From Trichosphaerium sp. ATCC 40318 (Eukaryota; Discosea; Flabellinia; Trichosidae), in the NCBI GenBank assembly GCA_038496445.1, contig JALMLS010000179.1, positions 434,001-498,000 of the forward strand: a stretch of DNA of 64,000 nt, given 5' to 3'. The notes under the pieces are model-generated. The model was not told the DNA's origin, did no database searches, and saw nothing but the letters and a program-made list of their open reading frames with translations. Both the position numbers and the translations under genes were made by a program. Of this stretch, positions 10,632-22,101 are shown in pieces. The number at the start of each line of letters is the position of its first letter. Positions within the stretch are counted from its first letter, which is position 1.

Positions 10632-13316
10632 CTATTCAGTTTTATTTGCATTATCTGTCTCTTCTGGTGGTTGTTTTGGTAGAAACCTTAGCTTCGTTTT
10701 CCAATTATGAGAGTGGTAGAACAGCTGCCAACTTTCAGTATCAAACAAGCTTCTTATTTTTTCAATTTTTGAGTTGTTTGTCATCCTATTTACTATCCAT
10801 TGCATTGACTGGCGTTCAGGATGTTGTGGGATATCACATTTGTACCAATTAAATAATTTGGGGATGGTAATCTGAAAAAACACGATGTGAGTAAGGACCA
10901 TCTACGCGATTACAACATAATATTTAAAACGCATTTAAAATACATACCTTTGGTGTAGTTCTAGACATCTTGACTTGAACAAAGTTATTAAGGAATTTAG
11001 ACGTTGCATTATTCATTTGCTCATCTAAAGTCTTCGCTTTAAAAAATGATAGCTTAGGACTTGATGAACCAAACGCTGTTAGGCAAAAGTGTATCCTCGG
11101 GTCTAGTGCTAAAGAATCTACGACTCTAGGATCATCTCTAGTAAAATGAGACTCCCTGTACACTCCTTCTATAGGGTGCGGGACGTTTCCTCGTAGAATA
11201 CCGTGCTTAATATCATCAAGCGTAAATAGTTTTCCTCCAATCTGGTATTTTAGAGATTGGAAGTACCCACGACGTATAAATTCGTTATCAGGAGATCCTA
11301 GGATAACATAGGACTGAAGCATCAATAGATTATACGTATTAATGAAAAATGCTTTCTTTGTCTGTTTCTCCATTGTCTTTAGATTAACCTTCAACAGATA
11401 AGCATATAAATAATACTACAAAACAATCATACGTTATGAAGCATCCCTGTGGAGACCTCAAATCGAGCATACTCTGCAGCACCAGCAATTTTTATGCGCT
11501 CACCGTTGTGTGATTGTACAAGCTGTACAAGGCGTTGAAGTAATTGTGCAGCTAAATTATCTGGTCCAATATGAAATATCATTAAATTCTTAGGTGTTGT
11601 GAACCTGTTCAGTATCACTAAAGACTGAGCTTTCGCGAAATTTGTATTGAGAGGTTTTGGAGGTGGTGAAAGTGGTACTGGTAGAGTAGGCTTTGCAGGT
11701 GGACCCAAATTAACGTTAGGGTTCATACTCTGAGCTTGAGAGACAAAGTCATTTTTATCTAGATACCCATTAAGTAAAGTCATCTGACCCCAGTGGTTTA
11801 AGGTATGCTGCATGTAAGTTAGTAAAGAGACTGTGGGAAAATTATGGTAACAACGCGTACAGCCATATTTGCATTATTATCGTGTGCTTGTTTAAGCATA
11901 TCGCTTGTTCTATTACCGATATATATTTGTAATTTCGCTAAAATGACAATAATGTCACGCCGTGACACTGCCTTCATATCTGGGACCACTACATTCGCAA
12001 TATCGCGTGGTTCCACCTTAATTAAATTGAGTAAAATGTCACTACGCGAAAAGAAGTTCTACGCACAGAAATTTTGGCATAAAAAGTCTTCATGGCACCA
12101 GCATTGTCTTCCAAAAACTCGTGCATATCCTCTAGGAACCCTTCTTTATTCTTAAAAGTGGCACCACTCGCGAGGTTTTGAATTAACTTGGCAATCAATA
12201 TAAATTTTCTTCTTGTTTGCTTAGATATTGACGTTTCTGAAACCAATTGCTCCGCAGTTACAGAAATCATTGGACAAAACAATCTAAGGAATATAAATCC
12301 TGCCACTGCTTTTTCCCAGTGATCAGGCTGTGGAAATGCGCGTGAAACTTCTTCACGCAGAATACAGCATACAATACGGATGGGTAGAGGACAAATATCT
12401 ACCTATTGAAACTATCTGTCAAAAAAATTGCCAAAGAAAGGTAAAACACTTACCGATCCAATAATCGCGTCAAGTACTTGCTGCGCTCTCGCGCGCAATG
12501 CTGGCATATTTTTTTGAGCTTCGACTTGTCCCACATACGTAGGATCAACCTTGTAACAGAAATTAAAAAATATGTCATTTGACGCTGTAAGCGTCTTGGT
12601 AGCGACAAAAGTTTACCTCCAGGTTCTCCTTTGATGATACAATATCCTTCGCAACTTTTGACAATACATCAAGCACCCACTGTGAACCAGCAGCGGTTTT
12701 TTTTATATGTGTAATAATTATCTTACTGGGTATGCTGTTGCGTCGAAAAATGACACTAGCGTGTTTCTTTGCATTTCGCAACTCTAGTTGAATAGCTGAA
12801 CGCATAAGAGAGCATACACGACCGTAATTGTGATACAGTTGTACTACACAATTAGCCAACGTCTCCATCTCGGCTACGAGACAAGTGAGCAACGCATAGA
12901 TGCAATTTTTTTTGTAAAAACGTCAAACGTGAAACACTGACCGTACCTCTGTCAGTAATACTCAAAAGTGCTAGCAATGCTGTATTACTATAAAGTAGAA
13001 CCTAGAAAATCAATTATGGTAAGTAAACAACGGGATAGAAAAAAAGAGTTTGCGTATTTACCTTAAAAAGTTGTGGGTAGCGCGTAGTTAACTGTGTTGC
13101 GTTCTTTTTTATTGGTGGACGTAAGTCCGGTAGGTCCTGCATTGTATCATAAGGATCTTCTGCGCTCTGTCTCCCAACCGACCAATCTGAGCCTATTAGA
13201 GCGTAAACGACAAGAAACAAAGGAAATGACACTAGTAATTGTAGCATATAGAGTGCGTTTCCGCGTATAGTACCCAAACTGACCATCTCCATGACGGCCT
13301 TATCCGCAGCAGCCAT
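10632..13316 (-). CDS. RasGAP domain protein with C-terminal DUF547
   Basis: Nine exons: 13316..13062, 13001..12947, 12873..12617, 12549..12454, 12402..12067, 12016..11861, 11807..11433, 11388..10948, 10871..10632; 736 aa with every phase closing. Residues about 85-330 are a RasGAP fold: VIFRRNSIPSKI holds the expected arginine-containing finger region, AVAGFIFLRLFCPMIS is the FLR signature, and KLIQNLASGATFKNKEGF completes the core. A Pro-rich linker follows (PAKPTLPVPLSPPPKP). DUF547 occupies residues about 510-690 with INTYNLLMLQSYVILGSP and the hallmark KHGILRGN. RasGAPs speed GTP hydrolysis by Ras; DUF547 has no established activity. A hydrophobic stretch near residues 20-42 could be a membrane anchor or simply a buried helix. 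It may antagonise the RasGEF gene about 5.7 kb away on the same strand. Confidence 0.88.
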
Positions 13317-13577
13317 TTTCTGTATTGTTTGAAAATTTCTTCTTTATTGGTTTATAATACTCTGTATGTGCATTGGCTTGTAGCCACTACAATCGCGTTC
13401 GTATTGTGACGCTAGTTACGTCGCCTTGGCCTATTTTAGTCAAGTTAAGTCTGTAAATTATAGGTCCTAGCACTACATTCTACTTTTTCAACACCACAAA
13501 GCTCTAAATCGGCTGTTGGCAACTTTTTGTAAATTCAATACTCAAGTTTAAAACGTCACAAACAAAGTTGAAGCAAA
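13317..13577. promoter_or_regulatory. divergent promoter region, RasGAP / epsin
   Basis: 261 bases separate the two divergent start codons. No clear TATA box or paired motif is recognisable, so the assignment rests on geometry alone. Confidence 0.35.
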
Positions 13578-15778
13578 ATGGAGGGTCTGTCTTCGCGTTT
13601 TAAAAAGATAGTTATGAAGGGGTACGCGAATCTGTAGAAAAAGAAACATTTTTTTTGTCGGTTGTCGATCTGTTCTACAACCTTCTCTAACGCCCTGCAG
13701 AGCGGATGCTGTATTAAATAAAAACCCTGTGGAGGTCCTAGTGAGGGAGGCCACTGGAAATGAGCATTGGGGCCCAACAGGAACACAAATGCAGAAGATC
13801 TCTCAAGCGTCCTACAATTATGAAGATTATGGTTTCATTATGCAAACACTATGGAGGAGATTAGAATTGAGGGGTAAAAGCTGGAAAAATGTCTACAAGG
13901 TATTTAAAAAAAAATGGTTTTACATCAAAGAATCTTCGCTACGAGATTTACGCATTTGCACAAAAGGAAAAGTGCACTCCAAATGAATTTTTTTTGTTTT
14001 GGATTTAACCAAACAATTAGGCGTTGTTAGTCATCGATTATTTGATCAAAAACGGCTCTGACCGCGTCATTGATGAATTTAAATCACGCTTGCGTGTCTT
14101 TCAAGGCTTGTCTCATTTTCAATACGTGGACGAACACTCTAAAGATCACGGCTTGTCAGGTATTCAAAAACCGCGTGAAAAGGTTTTAATTCTGACACTT
14201 ACGGCATCATTTAGTTCGCGAACGATCAAAAATATTAATAGACCTACTACAAGACGACAGAGCCATTAGAGAAGCGAGAAAAATCGCCAGTAAAAATAGA
14301 GAAAAATACGGGCAAGGTATTGGCTCACATCACAGCAGAGCTGGCGGCAGTTTTGGGTAAGCTATCTCACAATTTTTTTTAAAAACTATTTCTGGACGTT
14401 TTTTTCCCTCGCTAAAGGCGTTCGCGTTTTTTGGAGGTGGACAAATTCAATTCCACTTTTCAGCCTGTTTTCAAATAATTTTTTTTTCGGAGTTTTTTGG
14501 CGCTTAGGTTTCGATTTTAACAATTCTTAGTGGTAGTGGCGCTTACGGCAATGGAAGAAATGGTGGCAGTGGCGGTGGCAATTATGGAAGAAATGGTGGC
14601 GGTGGCGGCTACGGTCGTCGTAGAAAGTCAGCTTATGATGACTCTGACACTGGTATGTTACCTTTAAAACAAATTTTGTGTTTTTTGTTATTTTTTTCCG
14701 TCACGTTGGTAGTGCTTCGGTGCTCAATTTTTTTACGCTCTTTGCGTAGCAGTTTATATTTACTCGCTCTTAATTATTTCATTACCCTGACTGTACTCTA
14801 GAAAGCGAATCCGAGGAGAGTGATGACGAAGAACAAGAAGAACCTCTACGCGAAGAAAAACCTGCACCTGCGGCCGCGCCTGCAGTTACAACTGTCGCTG
14901 CGCCAGTGAATCCAGTTACCCATCAGGGTTGGAACGCGTTCCAAGATTCCTCGACAACAATGGCTGATCCATTCGGTATAATACCAACTCCAGCTACTAC
15001 CACACCAACTCCCACAAATACACACCCAGCAGGCGGTTTCGGTAACTTTGGACCTGCACCAGTTGCAGGTACTCCTCCTGCCTCTGGTTTTGGAGCATTT
15101 AATGCACCTCCTCAAGTTAGCAATACCCCTACTACTCCAGCTTATGTGGATTTTATGACACCTACACATACGCCTACTCAACAAAATGGCAATGTTGGCT
15201 TGAATTCACAATTTGGTGCCTTTGGCGCCGCTCCTCCAGCTGCTCACAACGGTGCTCAAATGAACCACCCTGCTGTTCATGGTCAGCAACCACTGCAAGC
15301 GTCTAACATTATGCAACCAACTCAACCACCACAAACTGGTAACCTCCTCACGCCTGTGGCAGCTCCAACAACTCAAGGCACTGGTGGTGGCGACTTATTG
15401 CAACCTATTGTCCCTGATGCACCTAAAAAACCTGCTGATGATCCTTGGTCTTCCTTGGTTGATCTTAATAATATCACTGATAGCAACAAGCCAGGAACAA
15501 AGAAAATTAATTTTAAAACAGAGAAGAGTACCAGAACCATTGCACCTGTTGTGGTACGTTATTGAACTTTTGTTTTTTTTGGTTTTTTGAGCTTGATTCT
15601 TTTATTTCCCTCTGTGCAACCAAATGTTGGTTTCTTTCATTTCTACGCCATCACATGTCGTATGTGGTTGTTTTTGATGGATTATCGTGGTTTGAGGCGT
15701 TTAATTCTTTGTGTTCGGTATTTTTTTTGACTTTTTTTTAAGCACTCGTATGGCCAATATCCCGTGTATCATCAATAA
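13578..15778 (+). CDS. epsin (ENTH-domain endocytic adaptor)
   Basis: Seven exons: 13578..13621, 13701..13899, 14021..14159, 14215..14356, 14531..14652, 14802..15553, 15743..15778; 477 aa. The ENTH domain covers residues 1-160: NPVEVLVREATGNEHWGP, RRLELRGKSWKNVYK, VIDYLIKNGSDRVIDEF, HFQYVDEHSKDHG. It should bind phosphoinositides at sites of clathrin assembly. A Gly/Asn/Arg-rich linker and an acidic stretch (ESEEEDDEEQEE type) follow. The disordered tail carries ADPFG and DDPWSSL, matching the DPF/DPW motifs that bind the AP-2 appendage, and SLVDL, resembling a clathrin box. The short last exon (HSYGQYPVYHQ) is inferred from a GTACGT donor inside the apparent read-through end of exon 6. Its TAA stop overlaps an AATAAA signal. 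Confidence 0.9.
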
Positions 15779-16002
15779 ATTGCCTTTTTAAAAGGCTTTA
15801 AACGCGTGTAGTGAAAAAAAAACAACCACTACATGTTTCGAAAGTGAAAAGGAAAGAATGTTGGGGATTTTTGTTGGCTCTTTGGTTATGAAAAAAAAAC
15901 GGCTTATGTACACCATCATGTAAAAAAAATCTACAAAGTAAATTATGTTACGTCAAACAGCCTCTGTTTTTTTTGTAGTTGAGCAGATAGCCAACAAAAC
16001 CG
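15779..16002. other. epsin 3' flank, T- and A-rich
   Basis: About 220 bases with long T and A runs. No coding or RNA feature seen. Confidence 0.4.
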
Positions 16003-16116
16003 AAAGTTGGTAAGGAGTTACATTGTTTTTTACTGTTGTTACAATATGAAAGTTGTTATTGGCTATTTTTACATTTAGTTTGGTTGGGTTTTACAAGGTG
16101 GTAAGTAGTTAGAGGT

Positions 16117-16386
16117 TTACAACTTCATCGCCAGAGGTATGTGAGCTGGTGAGCAGAGTTTTAAAGGCGAACAGTCGAGTTCCAAGTCACCAAAGTCGAG
16201 TCTGAACTGAGAGTTTATTTCTTCTTCGCGTTTTGTCTCGTCGATTGTCGGTATGATCTCTACTCGCTCTGAGAATGTAACTCGGCCATGTATTATCGAG
16301 GGTTCGACCACAGATGTTGTTTTGCGTGAGAGGAGGTTGAATGCGCGGCGTGTAAAGGATTTGAGAGACTTGGTAAATGTAGACAT
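16117..16386 (-). CDS. small 89-aa protein of the duplicated module, copy 2
   Basis: Same length as the copy-1 protein, differing at Ser2, one Ile-to-Val and one Gln-to-Arg change; Val at the second of these is shared with copy 3. A base change in the Asp-Cys-Ser codons is silent in this frame. No domain recognised; function unknown. Confidence 0.5.
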   Translation of the reverse strand: MSTFTKSLKSFTRRAFNLLSRKTTSVVEPSIIHGRVTFSERVEIIPTIDETKREEEINSQFRLDFGDLELDCSPLKLCSPAHIPLAMKL

Positions 16387-17114
16387 CTGATTGCAAGCAA
16401 GATTCGTGGTTAGTTCGGTTCAAGAAGTAAGATTATGATGTTTTAAGACACTTTGGAGTCTTTAGTTTTGCAAACTGCACAAACTACATTTCTTACGCAC
16501 TCTAAAAAACATGTTGTATCGCTTGCATTTATCGGTGAGTGTGCGTCAAGAGTGCAAACAAGTCATTTTGTGTTTGTTCTCGGATTCTCAATTTCTCAAT
16601 AATTTCAGGGTATTTCCGTTATTCTCACAATAATTCTCCGTATCATACCGAGAGTCTGTTTATGGTACAACGTTATTAAAAAATGATTCTCTTCTTGTGG
16701 AGGTTCTTGGGTTTCGTTTCAGAGTAAATTTCAAGGAGATATCAGCTAAAAAAAGCAATTAAAAGTACATCATTTACTTATTTTGTTAATCCGTACTTTT
16801 CATTTTTACGTGACTGTAAAACGGGACTACAGGATGGTAGCGTCGCCAAAAGCATTTTCATCCATAAAAGTGTATTGTTGGAACAGACAAAATGTGTACA
16901 TTTGTATTTTTTCGGGCACTTTTTATTAAACTGCTACAATCCGATTTCTCCATCTAGACTAATGGTCAGTAAACGATACAGGTCTACTCATAAATCAACA
17001 TGATTTGTTCAATGCGATTTATACTATTAATGGATGGTTTCGGTGTAAAGTTAGACTTCAGTGTTTCGTTAAGTCAAAATACTAAAAACAACACAAACGA
17101 AACAACTCTTCCAA

Positions 17115-17720
17115 ATGCTTTCTTTCATCAGAACATCTATCATCAGCGTATTCAAAAGACGTACACGCAATACAAAGGGTAAATCAAAAACTCTTGAGAA
17201 GCTTGCTCGTAAACCTCTCAACCTTGGCGCCATTGCGATAGTGCTGAAGGAGACGGTGATACAGGTGACGAACATTCACTCGGCTGGCTACGCACACTTG
17301 GGAGTCTCTTCAAACGCCATCACAATCATGCCAAAGGGTCAGATACAGCTCGGTGGTACAAACAGAGCAACAAAGATGACCAATGGTGATACCTACAAAT
17401 TCCCAGACCAAGGCGATTCCATGACCACAGATGTCTCCCACATTGGTTACTTGGCTGTCAGACTGTACCTCGGCGACTATGGCGATGAATGGGTAAACAT
17501 GGCAAACGAAACAGGATTCTCATACCTCACAGCTCATTATACAAACTCTGGACGTCAGATTAATAGATTGATAGATGCCAAAGCTCCACAGACTCTCATT
17601 CATTTCGTCAAGAAGTGTTTTGAACAAAACACAACGGCATCAGATCTACTGGATACACAATTGATTCACTTTGCGTCAAGTGCAGGCATCACGAGTTTAT
17701 CTCGTGCTTACAAGAAATAA
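17115..17720 (+). CDS. kinase C-lobe-like (pseudokinase) protein, copy 2
   Basis: A 201-codon intronless frame, about 95 per cent identical to copy 1. The catalytic-loop and DFG-position aspartates are absent here too (HLGVSSNAIT and QLGGTN). Differences cluster at ATVLKETATQV versus AIVLKETVIQV and at the C-terminus. Keeping a full frame in two copies argues that the protein is used or very recently duplicated. Confidence 0.55.
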   Translation: MLSFIRTSIISVFKRRTRNTKGKSKTLEKLARKPLNLGAIAIVLKETVIQVTNIHSAGYAHLGVSSNAITIMPKGQIQLGGTNRATKMTNGDTYKFPDQGDSMTTDVSHIGYLAVRLYLGDYGDEWVNMANETGFSYLTAHYTNSGRQINRLIDAKAPQTLIHFVKKCFEQNTTASDLLDTQLIHFASSAGITSLSRAYKK

Positions 17721-17783
17721 CTTCTCTTCCAACCAAAAACAAAAACTTGTATTCTAAAAAACAACTTCGTCAAAATAAATGTA

Positions 17784-18135
17784 TTTTAGCAACACTTTCA
17801 CGTTATTTTTACCGTGTACGAGCGCTCAGTGATATTTGAAACAGCTAAAATGAATGTATTATCTCAATAGAATCAAATTCATACATAAAGTAGTTTATTT
17901 ACAAAGGCTCCAATTATGATTGGACTTGTGCATAGAAAAAAGCTACCTCAAACAAATCGATTGTTACAAGGTGCCAAAAGCCAATCCCATCCCTTTTTCT
18001 CACTAGTATACAATAATATGACAGCCCGCATTCCCCTAGTTTTTAATACCAGTATAGAACGCAGGGAAAAACCTAAATCTACCAAGGTGATCTAGATAAA
18101 GAGAGTCCTCCCTCATCGAAAAAAAAACAGAGGCT
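17784..18135. other. intergenic spacer
   Basis: About 350 bases between module copy 2 and the RING gene, containing the likely 3' UTR of the RING gene. No ORF or RNA gene seen. Confidence 0.4.
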
Positions 18136-19656
18136 CTACATGTAGACTTTGATAATACTCGTTATCTGTTTTCGACAAATAGGACATGTGTCGTTCCCAG
18201 GGCGGTTTCGAAAAGCATCAGCACACATGCTGCAAAATGTGACGTGTCCACAAGGAACACATATACGATCAGCCAATGCATCAAGACAAACCTAAACGAA
18301 CCATTAATTTTTCAATTCAAAAAACATGACTGTGAATGCGAGCTGTTTTCAGTAAAAATAAGTATGAACCAATGCACCACTGAGCGTTGGGTCTTGAGAG
18401 AAAAGGATAAAAAAAGTTTTAAAGATGTATGTTTAACGTAAATGACAAGTTAAAAAACCTTTTAATTCTGTGAACGCCTAAGCTTTGCTTTGGCTTTTGT
18501 TTTGATCTACAACAACCGATTCGATTTCAAAAAAAAGTTCACGTACTCTACATGATTGTGGTCCTCCTTTTGCGTCTTCCATTTCTCTCAGTTTCTTTGA
18601 CTTTGCTAAAGACAGATTCTCAACAACACATTTGGCCTTTAAAATCTCTGCATCAAGCTGCTCTAATGTCATTTTACTATAATCTGGTACAATTGGTATT
18701 GCTACTGCGTTTGCTACTGCGTTTGCTGCTGCTGCCGTTGCTGCCGCGTTTATACGCTTAGCGTTTGCCAGTTGTTCCATACATGCGCCTATTTGTTGCT
18801 TTTGAGCGCCCAGTTGGTGTTCTTGAATCTGTATTGTGTTTTGTAGATTTTTGATCTGTTGATTAACTTGATCTCCAATTTGGTGTAAACGTGCTTTTAG
18901 AGTATTATTTTCAGCTACAGTATAATAAGCTCACCGATAGGCACGATTTAAAACTAATCTAACAAGAATAACCAAAGTTTTTTGTTTCGCGCCAAGAAGT
19001 CCCAAACTCGTACCTTTTTGCTTGTTGTACTGGGCTTCACCTATTGTAAACCTGTTTCTCTCGTTTTGAAGCCTTGAATTCGCTTCTTTTGCCTGTTGTT
19101 TGACATCATTTAACATTTTATCTTTTTGAGCTAGTTGGTCTTTCTTTTCGCGTATTTCTCTGCTAAGAGTAATGTTGTCGTCTTTTACTCTAGCCAAAAC
19201 GTTCTCAACTTCAACACGTTGGTTTCGCAAGCGTTGTGCTTCTTGAAGTAACGCTTCGTTTTTGGTTTGAAGCACTTGCTGTAGAATAAATTAGGTCGAT
19301 TCAAAACAATTTGATTTAACCGCACAATGAATTCTACTACTTCGTTGTCGGGCCTTTGCGATGTTTCCACTGTTCTAGCAGGGCTATTGAATCTTGACAA
19401 AGTTGGCGCTAATAGCAAAGCATTAGTTTTGCTAAAAACTGTCCTTGTACATGGAGCCATATCGTGTGGTGTGGGACTAGGGAATCCACGACCAAAATGG
19501 CTTTGTTGTGGAGGAAAGGGCGCAGCATTTCGTAATGGTGTTTTAGGCTTAGCGCGTAGTATACGCCTACTCTATAAGATGTTAAACAATTCAGGTATTT
19601 AGATGAGGATTGTTTTTCAAATCGCAAATACATACACGAGACGTGTCAGGGCTCAT
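18136..19656 (-). CDS. coiled-coil RING-finger protein (putative E3 ubiquitin ligase)
   Basis: Five exons: 19656..19636, 19571..19326, 19278..19014, 18914..18547, 18291..18136; 351 aa. The N-terminus is Pro-rich and disordered (NAAPFPPQQSHFGRGF). Residues about 90-260 are a long coiled coil (LLQEAQRLRNQRVEVENVL, REKKDQLAQKDKMLNDVKQQ) with an Ala-rich interruption. The C-terminal 55 residues form a C3HC4 RING: CRVC, then CVPCGHVTFCSMC, then CPICR. The RING recruits an E2-ubiquitin conjugate, and the coiled coil probably dimerises it. The layout resembles C-terminal-RING ligases such as the LRSAM/BOI types, but no orthologue is certain. The last intron (about 255 bases) is long for this genome. 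Confidence 0.85.
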
Positions 19657-19864
19657 GGACGCTAAGTACGTAAGTTTTAGGTCAATTATTGATGCTTACA
19701 GTGAAGAGGTGGAGCAAATCGTTGATGAGCGCGTGCTGGTGACCCTCCGTATTCTAGTTGTCCCAGGTAGTCCATGCTGTGAGGCCAATGCTAACAAATA
19801 TGAGCTTTTGGGTTTTTCCACCCAAAAACCGCAAGTTTTACTCGTAGTGATTGAAAAGTCCTAA
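19655..19864 (+). CDS. possible small divergent ORF
   Basis: A 69-codon frame whose ATG overlaps the RING gene's ATG on the other strand. Composition is protein-like (RSIIDAYSEEVEQIVDERVL) but no family is recognised. Sharing the start position leaves no promoter room, so it may simply be open 5' UTR of the RING gene. Confidence 0.2.
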   Translation: MDAKYVSFRSIIDAYSEEVEQIVDERVLVTLRILVVPGSPCCEANANKYELLGFSTQKPQVLLVVIEKS

Positions 19865-20007
19865 TTAGAACCAAACAACCCCAATATAGAAGTTGTTTTG
19901 TTGCCCCTGTATATCGCAATGAACAATAGAAAGCAAAGTTGTGGAAACAATATCATTTTTGAGAATCTGCTATGCGATTGCAACTGTTTTTTGTTTTTAC
20001 AATAATT

Positions 20008-21742
20008 TTAGTTTACATTATTCTTGAGATAGGTGCTATAAGCTAACGATACAGTGAATTTTATAGCGTTCTTAATCAGCGCCTCAACAATACTACGGTT
20101 TACAAGACCAACATTAGATTCATAAAGGAAACTGAATGTCAATTCCTCCTCTAGACTAACAATATATTGTATCTTTTTTGACTTGTCTGAGTTTGTTTCT
20201 ATAACGTAAACATTGTACACTTTATCACTGGTGCCTTTTGCTTTTTTACCCCAGCTACCTCTCTTAACAATTTTTATATCAGGATTACCTTCTAGCTTCT
20301 TAACATAATCAGCTGCAGTCTTATTCTTGATGCCTTTTGTAAAATCAAGACGATCTATGATTAAAAAAATCCAGATTAATTTTTGAAAGGGAAAAAAAAA
20401 TCCAAGTCTTTGTTATGTGTACCTATTACTTTATCACAATACTGTTCTAGAGGCGATATCATTATACCTTCAACTTTCCCTTGGGTCCATTCCCAAGGAT
20501 ACTTGCACTTGCAATCAAATTCTACTCGAAGAGTAAAGACAATGGATTTTTTTATGTTGATAACAGTTGTGAACGTACTTCCGGCGAGTGTGAATCTACC
20601 ATAATCCGATATAAGTTTACCAATAGGCTTAACAACTAGAGACTTCGAAATTGCTTCAAAAATATCATTTTGCTTATTCTTTGTTGTAGACCAAGTTTGA
20701 TACTGTAATATGAACCTAGAAAAAAGTTACACAACCCACATACTAATCACATACACTAGTTTCGCTTCAGCTTCAATATACATTATACTCTCTTCTATAA
20801 CTTGTTCACCATCATTATATATAATGTTTGCTGCATACGCATCACAACCTACTAACGTGTAAGCAGTAAAAAATTATCCTGACATTTACCACTAATTGCA
20901 ATATCACATTTACTAAACTCCTTGACTGTCTTTGCGCTCGATAGTTTACTAACATACGATTCGTGCCATTTTTCAACGCCATGAGCCATAGCCTCAAGCT
21001 TGAGAACGACTCTACATACATAATAAGCGAGTAAAGGATAGAAAACTTCGTTTACCTGTCAACTACTTGTTTTTTAAGTTTTGTAGCATAAGGAGATGTA
21101 AACACTGTGGAGTCTTTAAAAGGTTCTGGATCTTCGCTTGACGTATGTTTGAGTGAACGTGATAAGGTTTGCATCCAAGAAACAGGATAAGAAACGGAGA
21201 AATGTGGCATCTCATAAACCGACCAAGCTTGCTCTATATTAAACAATCTTTAGACAACAAGCAATTATATTTTTTTGTGTCACCTTGAAAGAATGCTTCA
21301 AATTCGTCAAAAGTTATTTTCTCGTCGTTGTTGGCGTCAATCCTCTTAATAAGCATTGTGATGTAGTCTAATATGTCGAAAATAGTTAAGATCAAAAAGA
21401 TCTATGCATTTTTACCTGCTCTAGAGTGTTCCCTTCGCTGCCACGGCGCGTCTACACCTTGACATTGACCTTTGTCCACTAAACGCATGAAGTCTTTTAA
21501 GAACACGCGAGCTTCTTGTCTGTCTAGATTACCGTTCTACACATTGAATAAATAGGTTTCGAAAGAATAAAGCTATTAAGGGAAAAACACCACAAAGGAT
21601 GTAATACAACGTATGTGGGGTGTTATATGCAGTGTAATACCTTATCAGCGTCGTATTTGGAAAAGAGTTTTTTGAGAGACTCTAGCGCCGTTGGATCTAT
21701 TAGAACTTTGTTCATAGCATCTTTTCCGTTTGTTTGACCCAT
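20008..21742 (-). CDS. two-EF-hand calcium-binding protein with unknown C-terminal domain
   Basis: Eight exons: 21742..21641, 21536..21416, 21367..21284, 21233..21056, 21011..20890, 20848..20757, 20702..20423, 20354..20008; 441 aa. EF-hand 1 (DADKNGNLDRQE) is assembled across the first intron and has all canonical ligands. EF-hand 2 (DANNDEKITFDE) follows 40 residues later and lacks the usual central Gly. The protein begins MGQTNG, so N-myristoylation is conceivable but the site lacks Ser/Thr at position 6. The C-terminal 300 residues (FRPYV-like beta-rich text, CKCKYPWEW, a basic GSWGKKAKG) match no family I know. The acceptor of exon 6 is ambiguous between two adjacent TAGs. Confidence 0.75.
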
Positions 21743-22101
21743 TTTATTGTGTAGTATCTTTTTTGTAGTTTCCGATTCTGTACCGAACGTTACTCTGTAA
21801 TTTTACGTAGATGCGCCACTCGTTCGCGTATGAAATACTTCTGGCTTAATTCAAGCAAACAGGCGTTAGTCATAATACGTAAATGCTTCACTCAGAACAA
21901 ACAGTACAAATCTACTCAGCCACGCGTGCTTATAGCGATTACGCCAGCGAGAGCAATACTTCCCTTTGGGGCAGTTATTGAAAGGCGTTTTTAAAATCAG
22001 TTAGTTTTGCCCGCCTAAATTTTTGCCGGTTAAACATCAAAGTTAGCTATTCATCTACCGCAACAACTCTATCCATACAACCTTTTATATCTTTATATAC
22101 A
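21743..22101. promoter_or_regulatory. divergent intergenic region, EF-hand gene / CDC20
   Basis: About 360 bases between two divergent starts; presumably holds both promoters. No motif is assigned. Confidence 0.35.

Larger units (their letters stand above)
16003..17783. repeat. duplicated divergent-gene module, copy 2
   Basis: A direct copy of 757..2533 at about 15-kb distance, same orientation, with scattered single-base changes and small indels in the spacer. Both genes remain open, so neither full copy is a pseudogene. Confidence 0.85.
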
